Below, piece by piece: positions 1 through 8,509 of a stretch of DNA of 29,678 nucleotides. Every line of letters begins with the position of its first letter. Position 1 is the stretch's first letter. The stretch spans positions 1-29,678 of the forward strand of contig CAJUHL010000020.1 in assembly GCA_910586425.1 (NCBI GenBank). Reading direction: 5' to 3'. The notes beneath the pieces are model-generated. The model was not told where the DNA came from and did not search any database. It worked only from the letters and a program-made list of their open reading frames with translations. Source of the stretch: an uncultured Bacilli bacterium. Lineage in GTDB: Bacteria; Bacillota_I; Bacilli_A; RF39; UBA660. Position numbers and translations under genes: made by a program.

Positions 1-476
1 AGGACTTAGCTGTGTATGTACAATGGTGGATCAATGAAAAAGTGTGTATAGATGTTACTTATGAAATGTTAGATCAATTAAAAATGTCCCAATATGAAAT
101 ATTTGACGTTACAAAAAAATCCATGGAGGATTCGATATGTTTGTATGATATGGATGATATAATAAACCAGCATCTCTTAAGGCCTTTAGATAAAGTTTGT
201 CAAGACATGTATGTATTGACTACAGAACATTTAAAAAATGGAGCAGCTTCCATTGCATCCCATGCTATTCTGGAATCAATATATCAAAGGTTAGGTACAA
301 GCTACTACATATTGCCAAGTTCCGTGCATGAAGTTATTCTTGTTACAAGGCAAGGTATAAACGAAGAAATGCTTAAGGAGATGGTAGAATCCATTAATAT
401 GGAATATCTATTACCATGGGATAAGTTATCGGATCATGTCTATAAATTTGATGGTCAGTTCCACATGGTTATATAG
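1..476 (+). CDS. DUF5688 family protein, 3' part only
   Basis: The reading frame is already open at the left edge and ends at TAG 474-476, so this is the C-terminal part of a longer protein. A GTG at 12 could be read as a start, but it has no ribosome binding site and the frame continues upstream without a stop. The visible part ends with a segment of the type ILPSSVHEVILV ... LSDHVYKFDG, which I recognise as the C-terminal pattern of DUF5688, a family of unknown function that is abundant, often in many copies, in Lachnospiraceae genomes and mobile elements. There is no signal peptide or membrane segment in the visible part. A terminator follows at 600-625, which separates it from the pilus locus. 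The family call is from memory of the motif and is moderately sure; the function is unknown. Confidence 0.65.
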   Translation, partial: DLAVYVQWWINEKVCIDVTYEMLDQLKMSQYEIFDVTKKSMEDSICLYDMDDIINQHLLRPLDKVCQDMYVLTTEHLKNGAASIASHAILESIYQRLGTSYYILPSSVHEVILVTRQGINEEMLKEMVESINMEYLLPWDKLSDHVYKFDGQFHMVI

Positions 477-599
477 CCTCATATTTCACCAGAAGATATA
501 TCTTTAGATTTCCGATCTATAGAGTAGACGATCACGGATGATTAATCTTAAAAATGAAAAGCTATTGAGATAGGACAAAAAAACATAGAATTGATAAAA

Positions 600-625
600 G
601 GGCAGGTATCCTGCTCTTTTTATTT
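600..625 (+). terminator. Intrinsic terminator after the DUF5688 gene
   Basis: A 7-bp stem (GGGCAGG at 600-606 with CCTGCTC at 610-616, one G-U pair) closes a 3-nt loop and runs straight into TTTTT-A-TTT. It isolates the upstream gene from the pilin gene at 752. Confidence 0.8.
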
Positions 626-751
626 GAATAAATTTTATATAGATTGTAAAAATATAGAATTTTTTACTTTTTGGTTATATTTCCGGGTTAACAGCAAGTG
701 ATTATTTCATGCTATTTGTGAAACAAACTATTACAAAAGGAAGGTAAAAAA

Positions 752-2257
752 ATGAAGAAATTAAAAAAGTTACAAGCAATACTGACTGCAATAGCTTTAA
801 CAGCAGTATCGGCTATAAGTCTGACAGCGATGGCAGACCAAACAGGCTCTATTACATTTAAAGACGGAAATGAAACAGATACGTATGCTGCATACAGATT
901 ATTAAATGCATCACGTTCAAATTATGGAGACCAGGATGCTCTAACATACACAGTAAATAGTGATTACGAAATGATCCTTCAGGAGATAACCGGGAAATCA
1001 TCAGAAACCGAAATCATCGCTGTATTAGAGGGATATGCAGATGATTCCGATGAACTAATTGATTTCTCTGAAAAGGTATATCGTAAAATTGCAGAAAATG
1101 GAATTGCAGCGGATGCCATCGGAAATGGGAAAAGCGGCTTAACGGGACTTCCCTATGGTTATTATCTGCTTAAAGACACAACTGAAAATTCTGAATATGT
1201 ATCCCATCATATCATCAATTCGGTTGTAGATGGTGATATTATGATTAACCGTAAGGCAGATAAGGTCCCGACTCTTACGAAGAAGATTATAGACAATGGA
1301 GTTTATGTAGACTCTGTCATGGCTGAAATCGGAGAGGAGGTAACTTTCTCAATAAAAACGGATGTTCCAGCAAAAGTGGATACTTATACGATTCATGATA
1401 CTTTAGACTCTGGATTGACAATTCCAGAAAACGTAACTGTCAAGATTACAAGTCATGGACAGACAGAAACCGTTGCAACAGATCATTATGAATTAAGAAC
1501 AGAAGGTCTTGAAGATGAATGCAGCATGGAGATCGTATTTATTGGTGACTACTTAGAGGATAAGGAAGGTGCTGTTCTTGAATCTATCTATGTTTGTACT
1601 GTCAAATCAGATGCCGTAATTGGTGAAACCGGAAACTTGAATGAAGCTTCCCTTGAGTATAATAATGATCCATATAGTGACAGTACAAATAAGACTACCA
1701 CTGATCAGAATAAAGTATATACCATCGAACTTGATATTAAGAAAATCGGGAAAGAAGCTGTGGCTCTACCAGGAGCGGAGTTTAAGTTGTATCGAGATCC
1801 GGAAGCAACGCAAGAGGTAAAGCTGGAAAAGAAAGATGGAAGCTATGTTGTTTCAGAGAACGGAACGGAAGATATTGTAACTGGTGACGATGGGATTTTT
1901 AAAATAAAGGGTCTTTCTGATGGGACTTACTATCTCAAAGAAACGGTAGCTCCAATCGGATATAAGAAACTTCTTGATATGGTGAAGATTGTTATTACCG
2001 CTGAAGTTCCGGAAGAGATTTCAGATGGGACAGAAACCTTGGTTTTCTTAGGAGCAGAAGCGTCAGTTGGTGATGAGTCGGTTAATGTCACAGCAACCGC
2101 AAACACCGGTGTTATTTCATTTAATGTCAGTAATACAGCCGGACAGCTTTTACCAACTACAGGAGGAATGGGAACGGTTGTATTTTATCTTGCAGGTCTT
2201 TTAATTATGACAATAGCAGGAATCAATATTTTCAAAAGCATGAAACGAAAAGCCTGA
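752..2257 (+). CDS. SpaA-type major pilin with isopeptide-forming domains and LPTTG sorting signal
   Basis: This 501-residue protein is a likely major shaft subunit of a sortase-assembled pilus. It has a Sec signal peptide (residues 1-28, basic KKLKK then a hydrophobic core ending AMA). A lysine-rich stretch with the motif KVPTLTKKI (about residues 171-179) opens a fimbrial isopeptide D2-type domain; a lysine here is the expected polymerisation or isopeptide residue. A second Cna-B/SpaA prealbumin-like fold (about residues 325-415) carries the E-box YYLKETVAPIGY with the likely isopeptide glutamate at E397. LPTTG at 467-471, a hydrophobic segment and a KRKA tail complete a cell-wall sorting signal. 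The start is set by AGGAAGG at 738-744. The sortase gene follows after 100 bases. The family is clear; the assignment as major pilin rests on gene order and domain make-up. Confidence 0.93.
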   Translation: MKKLKKLQAILTAIALTAVSAISLTAMADQTGSITFKDGNETDTYAAYRLLNASRSNYGDQDALTYTVNSDYEMILQEITGKSSETEIIAVLEGYADDSDELIDFSEKVYRKIAENGIAADAIGNGKSGLTGLPYGYYLLKDTTENSEYVSHHIINSVVDGDIMINRKADKVPTLTKKIIDNGVYVDSVMAEIGEEVTFSIKTDVPAKVDTYTIHDTLDSGLTIPENVTVKITSHGQTETVATDHYELRTEGLEDECSMEIVFIGDYLEDKEGAVLESIYVCTVKSDAVIGETGNLNEASLEYNNDPYSDSTNKTTTDQNKVYTIELDIKKIGKEAVALPGAEFKLYRDPEATQEVKLEKKDGSYVVSENGTEDIVTGDDGIFKIKGLSDGTYYLKETVAPIGYKKLLDMVKIVITAEVPEEISDGTETLVFLGAEASVGDESVNVTATANTGVISFNVSNTAGQLLPTTGGMGTVVFYLAGLLIMTIAGINIFKSMKRKA

Positions 2258-2319
2258 ATCTCTTAGAGTCTATTTAAATATTAGAAAGAAACAAGATTAT
2301 AACAATGAAGAAAAGGAGA

Positions 2320-2348
2320 AAAAGGCCTATTTTGACAATAGGCCTTTT
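2320..2348 (+). promoter_or_regulatory. Perfect 12-bp hairpin between the Shine-Dalgarno and the sortase start codon
   Basis: Arms 2320-2331 and 2337-2348 are perfect inverted repeats (AAAAGGCCTATT / AATAGGCCTTTT) around a 5-nt loop TTGAC. The only good Shine-Dalgarno for the sortase gene, AGGAG at 2314-2318, lies 39 bases from the ATG at 2358, too far in linear RNA. When the 29-nt hairpin folds, the effective spacing becomes about 10 nt. The Ts after the stem are part of the stem and no long U-tract follows, so it is a poor classical terminator, although partial attenuation is possible. A 23-codon reading frame (ATG 2305 to TGA 2376, weak ribosome binding site) also runs through the hairpin into the sortase start and could couple translation. 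Confidence 0.7.
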
Positions 2349-2357
2349 GATAAAAAG

Positions 2358-3056
2358 ATGGATAAAAAGAAATTGATAAATATAATTTATATACTTTTTT
2401 TCCTAATTGGCGCAGGAATATTTCTATATCCAAAATTAAGTGATCTGCTAAATAAAATGCAGCAAAAAAATGTAATTACCCAGTATTATAAAAGTGTGGA
2501 AGATGCGGTTGATTATGAAGGAGAATGGGAAAAGGCAGTTTCCTATAATGAAAAGCTGGCAGCAAGCCAAAGTATTTTAAGCCTGCTTGAGTCTACACAA
2601 GAACAGGATATAGAATATGATAACCTATTAAATATATCTGGCACTGGCGTTATGGGAATTGTGGAAATTCCTAAAATCAACGTGAGATTACCTATTTACC
2701 ACGGAACGGACGAAACTGTGCTAAAGTCAGGAGCCGGACATATCAAAGGGACTTCCCTGCCAACTGGAGGAGAAGGAACTCATTGTGTAATAAGTGGACA
2801 CAGAGGACTTCCAAGTGCTGAACTTTTCACACATTTGGATAAAATGAAAGTTGGTGACAGATTCCATATGCATGTACTGAATCACGATATGGAGTATCAA
2901 GTAGATCAGATACTTGAGGTTGAGCCAACGGAAGCAGATGCCATTTATATCGAAAATGGGAAAGATTATGTTACTCTAGTTACATGTACTCCTTATGGAA
3001 TTAATTCTCACAGGCTTCTGATAAGAGGAGTACGTATTGACGATGAAATCAAATAG
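2358..3056 (+). CDS. Class C-like (pilin-polymerising) sortase
   Basis: A 232-residue membrane-anchored cysteine transpeptidase that would join pilin subunits by cleaving LPxTG-type signals and forming isopeptide bonds. One N-terminal transmembrane helix (residues 5-25) is followed by a helical region and the sortase barrel starting MGIVEIPKI. Catalytic residues are visible: H148 in ISGHRGL, C210 in TLVTCTPYG and R219 in NSHRLLIRG, all in the sequence context typical of class C. Two features differ from the common class C pattern: I do not see the aromatic DPF/DPW lid motif before the barrel, and the C-terminal second membrane helix is absent, since the protein ends soon after RGVRI. It lies between pilin and adhesin genes, with the adhesin start 14 bases downstream. 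Its translation start is weak in linear RNA and depends on the hairpin at 2320-2348. Confidence 0.92.
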   Translation: MDKKKLINIIYILFFLIGAGIFLYPKLSDLLNKMQQKNVITQYYKSVEDAVDYEGEWEKAVSYNEKLAASQSILSLLESTQEQDIEYDNLLNISGTGVMGIVEIPKINVRLPIYHGTDETVLKSGAGHIKGTSLPTGGEGTHCVISGHRGLPSAELFTHLDKMKVGDRFHMHVLNHDMEYQVDQILEVEPTEADAIYIENGKDYVTLVTCTPYGINSHRLLIRGVRIDDEIK

Positions 3057-3070
3057 AAAGGAGTCAAAGG

Positions 3071-6000
3071 ATGCTGTCTATAAAAAAGAAAATAAAAGTT
3101 TTAATTGCATATTGCCTAATAGGTGCGCTATTGCTTGGCAATTTTACATTTCACGCATTCGCTGATCCAGATATAAAAACAAGAAGAACGATAACCTTCG
3201 AATACTGGGCAACAATCAAAGACTATGTAAAAGAACATTCAACAAATGTGCAAAATCAGTATTTGAGTACCCACCCGATTACAAGATTGTCTGAAGTTGA
3301 CATAAATGGAACCCTTCATATTGGAGCTAAGAGAGATGGCACTTATAATACGCATGAAGAGAAAATATATAATGATGAAGTTGCAGAATTTTTATATTCT
3401 GATGATAAGATTTTATTTAGCTCCATTCATAAAAATTTCAGCAAAACCTATAAGGAAGATAACTATAAGATAGCTTATTTAATGGTTAATGGGCAAAGAA
3501 TTACTCCTACAGAACAGAATCCGGATCCTGTCATAGGACTCTCGGATAGTGGAGTAGATATTATAGAACTCCATTATGTGGAAGTGGAAAAAGAGATTAT
3601 CAGTGATGTGGAGTTTTTTGACTATAACGTAACCGCACCAGGCACAGATACGAAGCCAAATAATAAAAATGTAAATGTTACCAGGAAAGGGATGAATACG
3701 TTAAGTTTGACAGATGGAAATACAAACCGGATCGTTGTCGGACACCCTAATGTTGTAAATCATATGTTTACAGGAATAGGAGTATTTTCTGGACAATATG
3801 TGCAGCCAGGAATTGCCAAGCAATTTTTAAATGATGGACAAATTGAATTTAATGTGGCGGATCCAGGACTATTTACAAAAGAGGACATTGTAATTAACGA
3901 TAGGATTGCTAAAAAGTATATTGATGATTACAAACTGGGATTTTCAAGATCAGGAAACACCTATACGTTATCTACTGTGTATTCATCCGATAATTCCGCT
4001 GTATTATCAAACCTGGAAGATGTGAAAATATCATATAAGAACGCAAACGGTACCAGGAAGCTGTATTCCAATTTATTCTGGCCATTAGATGATTACCCAG
4101 ACTATGAAGGGAAAGATCCTCTCTTTGGGAAAGATGAGGATAGTCATTATGAAGGATACTTTGGGTTTTCTACAAATGATGAAGAGGGCCTTTTGGGAGA
4201 GAATATAAAACACAACTGGCTATTAGGAATGCACTATGAGATTGATTTTGTGCTTGGAGATTATATTGGACCGATGGATTACTATTTCCGTGGAGATGAT
4301 GATTTCTGGTTATATATTGATGGAGAATTAGTAAAAGATGTAGACCTTGGAGGTGTTCATTCCTCTGCTGGAGCTTATGTAGATTTAAGGGAATGGATGG
4401 ACGAGAGAGGAATGTTAGATGACCAGAAGAAAAAACATACAATGTCAGTATACTTTTCTGAACGAGGTGGAGCTGGATCATGCTGCTATATGAGCTTTAC
4501 CATTCCAAGCAACAATGAAATATTAAATGGAAAGACAAGCTATTCCGTAAAAAAAATTTGGGATGATAATAATAATGAAAACAGACCGAAACAAATTTCA
4601 GTTGTTCTAATAAATGCAGAGTCAAAGGAAATAATGGATTCTGCTATTTTATCGGCTGCCGATGCGGTATCACAAAGTACATGGCAATATACATTTACAG
4701 ATGTTCCAATATATGATATCAACGGAAAAGAAATCCTATATCAGGTGATAGAGGAAGTTACATTCGATAACTATATTATAAAATATAATTCAATTAATAA
4801 AAATGAATCGGAAATTATTAATACCCATATAGAACCAATTAATATCTATGTTAGAAAAGAATGGGAAAATGATAGTTTATCAGAACGCCCAGAATCGATT
4901 ACTGTTATTTTGAAATCCGAAGGAAGAGAGATTGCAAGAGCGGATCTAATGGAATTTCCGGATAAGGAGAATACAGAAAATATAGAATATGGTTCATGGA
5001 GTGTAACTTTTAAGAATTTAGATTCTGTTAACTTAAATGGAAAAGAAATAGAGTACAATGTAGAAGAGTTAAAAAATAGGAACTATATATCTACAATAGA
5101 AAATAATGGTGATTTTAGTTATGTTATAACAAATTCCTTAAGAGAAGTTCTGGATGACGAATATAAGGAATTAGTGGTAAAAAAAGTATGGGAGGATGGA
5201 AGTGACTATTATGGGAAACGACCAGAATCCATATGGATCCAACTGAAAGAAAAGGATACTAATACGATTGTATGGGAAGGAGAAATGTCAGAATCATTCA
5301 AAAAAGTGTCTCTGGCTGAGGAAGAAGCTATTGAGGATGAAAAAATCGAGGAAGAACCTAATATAATTGCGACACCATCTGATGCTGTAAAAATGGCAAC
5401 GCCAGCGAATACGACAAACGCAACATCTTCTAATGCTATAAAATCTGCGTCTTTAAAATTATCAAAAATAGAAGAAGAGTTTCTTTTTGATGATGATGGT
5501 TCATTTGAGTCTGAAGAGTTTCCCGGCACGATAGAAGATACACAAATAGTGCTTTCCGATAATGAAAAGATGAAAACCAAAAGACTGATACCATCTGAAA
5601 CATTGCCATCAAGGAAAGAAGAGGTAGAAAACGAATCATTAACCGAAAAAGAGAACGCAGATAAGGCTACTTTCGATCTTGTATCGAATTCAGATGAGGG
5701 AATTGAAGAGAGCGAAGAGGTCGAAAGTGATGATACCACAATAGAGGATACGGATGGAAGCGAAGAAACAGAAGATTCTACAGAAACAGAGGAGCCAGAA
5801 GAAACTGTAGAAGATAACTGGACACTTGAATTTATTCATGTTCCAATCTATAATAAAGATGGAATTGAAATTGAATATGAAATTACTGAGAGTGATGTTC
5901 CAGAGGGATATATAGAATCATACTTAAATTATGATAATACATATTTTGAAGTGAAAAACACTCTGGTAAAAGATATTATAGGTGAGAAAACCTGGGTAGA

Positions 6001-6355
6001 TGGTGGAAAAGGGATGAATCGACCGGAATCCATAACAATTGTATTATTTTCGGATGATGATTTAATAAAAAAACTACAAGTAAGTGAATATGAAGAATGG
6101 AAATATGAGTTTAAAGAACTGCCAGTTTTCCATGCAGATGGAACAGAAATTACATATATTGTGAGAGAGTTTCCTGTTCAAGGATATGAAACAAGCTATG
6201 ATGGATATAATATTTGCAATACATATGCTGGGTATGACGCAATTCTGCCAGAAACTGGAGGAAAGGGAATTTATTTATATTGGGTGTTAGGGATTGCATT
6301 AATTGCAGGTTTATGTTATGAACCTGAAAAGATAAGAAAAAGAAAACGTAAGTAA
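3071..6355 (+). CDS. Large LPETG surface adhesin: fibro-slime domain plus four Cna-B repeats
   Basis: A 1094-residue wall-anchored protein, probably the tip or adhesive pilin. It has a signal peptide (residues 1-31, ending HAFA). A fibro-slime-type domain contains YYFRGDDDFWLYIDGELV and VDLGGVHSSAGAYVDL (roughly residues 385-450). Then come four Cna-B-type repeats, each starting V(K/R)K-W and containing RPESI or RPKQI: near residues 490, 590, 699 and 970. The third repeat is split by an acidic insert of about 175 residues (about 738-912) with ATPSDAV, ATPANTT and ATSSNAI units. LPETG is at 1059-1063, then a membrane span and a basic tail. Start ATG 3071 follows GAAAGGAG. It is 14 bases from the sortase gene and co-transcribed with it. 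Family membership of each piece is clear; the ligand is unknown. Confidence 0.92.
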   Translation: MLSIKKKIKVLIAYCLIGALLLGNFTFHAFADPDIKTRRTITFEYWATIKDYVKEHSTNVQNQYLSTHPITRLSEVDINGTLHIGAKRDGTYNTHEEKIYNDEVAEFLYSDDKILFSSIHKNFSKTYKEDNYKIAYLMVNGQRITPTEQNPDPVIGLSDSGVDIIELHYVEVEKEIISDVEFFDYNVTAPGTDTKPNNKNVNVTRKGMNTLSLTDGNTNRIVVGHPNVVNHMFTGIGVFSGQYVQPGIAKQFLNDGQIEFNVADPGLFTKEDIVINDRIAKKYIDDYKLGFSRSGNTYTLSTVYSSDNSAVLSNLEDVKISYKNANGTRKLYSNLFWPLDDYPDYEGKDPLFGKDEDSHYEGYFGFSTNDEEGLLGENIKHNWLLGMHYEIDFVLGDYIGPMDYYFRGDDDFWLYIDGELVKDVDLGGVHSSAGAYVDLREWMDERGMLDDQKKKHTMSVYFSERGGAGSCCYMSFTIPSNNEILNGKTSYSVKKIWDDNNNENRPKQISVVLINAESKEIMDSAILSAADAVSQSTWQYTFTDVPIYDINGKEILYQVIEEVTFDNYIIKYNSINKNESEIINTHIEPINIYVRKEWENDSLSERPESITVILKSEGREIARADLMEFPDKENTENIEYGSWSVTFKNLDSVNLNGKEIEYNVEELKNRNYISTIENNGDFSYVITNSLREVLDDEYKELVVKKVWEDGSDYYGKRPESIWIQLKEKDTNTIVWEGEMSESFKKVSLAEEEAIEDEKIEEEPNIIATPSDAVKMATPANTTNATSSNAIKSASLKLSKIEEEFLFDDDGSFESEEFPGTIEDTQIVLSDNEKMKTKRLIPSETLPSRKEEVENESLTEKENADKATFDLVSNSDEGIEESEEVESDDTTIEDTDGSEETEDSTETEEPEETVEDNWTLEFIHVPIYNKDGIEIEYEITESDVPEGYIESYLNYDNTYFEVKNTLVKDIIGEKTWVDGGKGMNRPESITIVLFSDDDLIKKLQVSEYEEWKYEFKELPVFHADGTEITYIVREFPVQGYETSYDGYNICNTYAGYDAILPETGGKGIYLYWVLGIALIAGLCYEPEKIRKRKRK

Positions 6356-6474
6356 AATATTAAGAACCGTTTCATGTACACAGAAACAAAAATACTAAGT
6401 TTACTCTGGTGAAATTTACTTCTGACGAAAAAATTACATTATTTTACTAAATAGAAAGGATCAGAAAAGGAGAA

Positions 6475-7149
6475 ATGATACAAGAAGAAAAACTTATAGC
6501 AGAACAGATCGATCTAGCTAAACGAATCAAAATTACAGAATTAGAAATGCCTGTCCGATATGTAGCTGGAATCGATACTGCTTACTGGATGGAGAATGAT
6601 ATAGAACGATGTTGTTGTGCCTGTATACTATATGATATAGTTCAGGATAAGATAATAGAGAAAGTGAATTCTATTGGAATTGTAGATTTTCCATACATAA
6701 GCGGGTTCTTATCATATCGAGAATCCGAAATAGGAATAAAAACGTTGAATAAGCTAAAGCAGAAACCAGATGTTGCTATGATAGATGGAAATGGAATGCT
6801 TCATCCAAGGAAAGCAGGTGAAGCTGTAAAAATAGGTGTTGATTTAGATGTTCCATCTATAGGCGTAGCTAAAAAGTATTGTAAGATCGATGACGTTAAT
6901 TTTGAAATGCCACAAGATAGGAAAGGTGCTTATACGGATATTTATGTGAATGGAGAACTGCTTGGTAGAGCTGTGAGGACTAGGGAAGGAGTAAAACCAG
7001 CGTTTGTTTCAGTTGGAAATAAAATTACTCTAGAAGAAGCTACAGAACTTGTTTTGAAGTTATCGACAAAAGAGAGCTATATACCAATTCCGACAAGGCA
7101 GGCTGACTTAGAAACCCATATTTTAAGGAGAGCATTAAAACAAAAATAA
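6475..7149 (+). CDS. nfi: Endonuclease V (deoxyinosine 3' endonuclease)
   Basis: A 224-residue cytoplasmic DNA repair enzyme that nicks DNA one phosphodiester 3' of deoxyinosine (deaminated adenine). Family motifs occur in order: VAGIDTAY with metal ligand D34; PYISGFLSYRE with E83 (matching the PYIPGFLSFRE of E. coli Nfi); MIDGNGMLHPRKAG with D104, where the usual DGHG is DGNG; GVAKK; and PTRQADLETH near the end with H215 as a possible fourth ligand. Length matches the family. Start ATG 6475 follows AAAGGAG. It lies inside the pilus locus, 119 bases after the adhesin gene and before the minor pilin, and ends in its own terminator, so it probably forms the end of the pilus transcript or its own unit. 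Its placement among surface genes is unusual. Confidence 0.95.
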   Translation: MIQEEKLIAEQIDLAKRIKITELEMPVRYVAGIDTAYWMENDIERCCCACILYDIVQDKIIEKVNSIGIVDFPYISGFLSYRESEIGIKTLNKLKQKPDVAMIDGNGMLHPRKAGEAVKIGVDLDVPSIGVAKKYCKIDDVNFEMPQDRKGAYTDIYVNGELLGRAVRTREGVKPAFVSVGNKITLEEATELVLKLSTKESYIPIPTRQADLETHILRRALKQK

Positions 7150-7175
7150 AAAGAGGAGAGTCATCTCCTCTTTTT
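7148..7175 (+). terminator. Intrinsic terminator of the endonuclease V gene
   Basis: AAAAAGAGGAGA (7148-7159) pairs perfectly with TCTCCTCTTTTT (7164-7175) around the loop GTCA. The stem starts within the TAA stop codon, and T-rich sequence continues to 7180. Confidence 0.9.
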
Positions 7176-7262
7176 ATTTTTGTGAAGATCTTTCATTATA
7201 CAATTATAAAAGATAGAAAAAATTAAAATAAAATGGCAGCATTTTAAGAAGGAGAATATAAA

Positions 7263-7973
7263 ATGTTGAAAAAAAAGATTGTTTCCGTTTTAGCAAAATG
7301 TTTATTATTCATAATTGTTTTGGCAACGTTTTCGGCCTATGCAGACGATAACCTTGGGTCTATTAAAGTATTTTGTATAGACGGGCTTAGCGTGAATTTA
7401 TATCAGATCGGAGTCTATGATTCAGATGATAACTTTATCAAAAATACTAATTTCAACGATTTATCATCTATAGAAGCAAAAGAAATCGAACGTTACCTAG
7501 CTTCGCATCAGAATATCAAAGGAACTGTTTATCATGCTTCTGATGGTGAGTTTGTCATGTCAGGAATGGAAAAAGGTGTTTATTTTCTAAAACTGGTTCC
7601 AAATAGCAAATATAGAATGAATAGCATTCTTATTGAAATGCCAATGAAACTTTCGGAAAGTAATACGCAGGAGTGGTTTTATGAGATAGAACCGAAATTT
7701 GAATTAGTTTCACCTAAACCATTAAACCCAGGGACTCAGATGCCAGAAAAGGAAGAAACAGATAGAGATCCTATAAAGGAAGACCTAGATGATTCTCCGA
7801 CAATTCAAATAAATGAATCAGAAAGCCCAAAGGATAACCTCTTTTTTCAAGATGATAAAGGAAACATTCATTTATCTCAAACTGGTGATTCATTTAACTT
7901 TGTGATTGTTATATTTGTATTGGGATTATCCCTTTCTTATATTATTTGGTACTTAAGGAAAAAGAAAAAATAA
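7263..7973 (+). CDS. Minor pilin/surface protein with LSQTG sorting signal
   Basis: A 236-residue secreted, wall-anchored protein. Residues 1-27 are a signal peptide ending AYA. The body is a single short beta-rich domain that resembles a minimal Cna-B/SpaA fold, with the segment GVYFLKLVP in the place of a final strand; it lacks an obvious ETxAP E-box. A proline- and acid-rich linker (about residues 150-195) leads to LSQTG (204-208), a hydrophobic helix and the tail RKKKK, which is the shape of a sorting signal but with serine in place of the proline of LPxTG. I infer a basal or accessory pilin that terminates or anchors the fibre. Start ATG 7263 follows AAGGAG. It is separated from the rest of the pilus cluster by endonuclease V and its terminator, and is followed by two tiny membrane-protein genes. 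Confidence 0.8.
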   Translation: MLKKKIVSVLAKCLLFIIVLATFSAYADDNLGSIKVFCIDGLSVNLYQIGVYDSDDNFIKNTNFNDLSSIEAKEIERYLASHQNIKGTVYHASDGEFVMSGMEKGVYFLKLVPNSKYRMNSILIEMPMKLSESNTQEWFYEIEPKFELVSPKPLNPGTQMPEKEETDRDPIKEDLDDSPTIQINESESPKDNLFFQDDKGNIHLSQTGDSFNFVIVIFVLGLSLSYIIWYLRKKKK

Positions 7974-8073
7974 TTTCATTATATAATAATAGACATTATA
8001 TTCACAAAAATAAATCCATACTAAAGATATCAAGGAAAAACAGAGAATATCAAAAAGGTTTGGAGGAAAGTAA

Positions 8074-8262
8074 ATGAGAGCCGTTAAAAAGATTTTAAGA
8101 TCTACAATTGTAACAGTTATTCTTGTGTTGGGAATCGTAATGATAAATGCGATTATATTTAAAGGAAAGATAAATGATGCTTGCATAGGCATATGCAGTT
8201 CTATTGGAGGACTTCTTTCATCTATCTTTTTTGGCCCACGTCCAGAAGATTTTGAAATATAA
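8074..8262 (+). CDS. Small membrane protein, 62 aa, unknown function
   Basis: The start is supported by GGAGGAAAGT just before ATG 8074. The protein has a basic N-terminus (MRAVKKILRS), a clear transmembrane helix (residues 11-29), and a second hydrophobic, glycine- and serine-rich segment (residues 36-53) containing a CIGIC pair. It ends in PRPEDFEI. I do not recognise a family. A similar-sized hydrophobic gene follows 40 bases downstream, and both may be co-transcribed with the minor pilin. A perfect TATAAT at 7982-7987 could alternatively give them their own promoter. Confidence 0.6.
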   Translation: MRAVKKILRSTIVTVILVLGIVMINAIIFKGKINDACIGICSSIGGLLSSIFFGPRPEDFEI

Positions 8263-8302
8263 TAACATTAGAAGTGAGAATATAAGAATATAAGGAGACA
8301 AA

Positions 8303-8476
8303 ATGAGTACGGGCAAAAGAATGTTCATATCTGCAGTCATAACTTTTTCTTTATGTAAACTATTAATTTATGCAAATCAAATTTGGCTTGGAAATGCGCT
8401 TAACATAATCGAACTTAATGTATATAGCTTGCTTATAGGAGTCTGTAGCGCAGTGATTTTTTCCAGGATTGATTAA
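8303..8476 (+). CDS. Small membrane protein, 57 aa, unknown function
   Basis: ATG 8303 is preceded by TAAGGAGACAAA, a strong ribosome binding site, and the frame runs to TAA 8474-8476. The product has two hydrophobic stretches: residues 8-25 (FISAVITFSLCKLLIYA) and 40-53 (YSLLIGVCSAVIF). Its layout parallels the preceding 62-residue protein (a hydrophobic pair ending in a short charged tail), which suggests a paired small membrane system, but no family is recognised. The terminator at 8481-8506 starts five bases after the stop codon. Confidence 0.6.
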   Translation: MSTGKRMFISAVITFSLCKLLIYANQIWLGNALNIIELNVYSLLIGVCSAVIFSRID

Positions 8477-8480
8477 AATA

Positions 8481-8506
8481 AAAAAACCAGCATCGGCTGG
8501 TTTTTT
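8481..8506. terminator. Bidirectional terminator between convergent genes
   Basis: AAAAAACCAGC (8481-8491), loop ATCG, then GCTGGTTTTTT (8496-8506). The A-tract and T-tract on either side make it active for the + strand small membrane gene and for the minus-strand gene whose stop is at 8510. Confidence 0.88.
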
Positions 8507-8509
8507 ATT

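Noticed and set aside
4170..5739. Long minus-strand open frames inside the adhesin gene
   Set aside because: They are shadows of the strongly supported adhesin frame; the one opposite the acidic insert is serine-rich only because it is the complement of Glu/Asp codons. None has a ribosome binding site.
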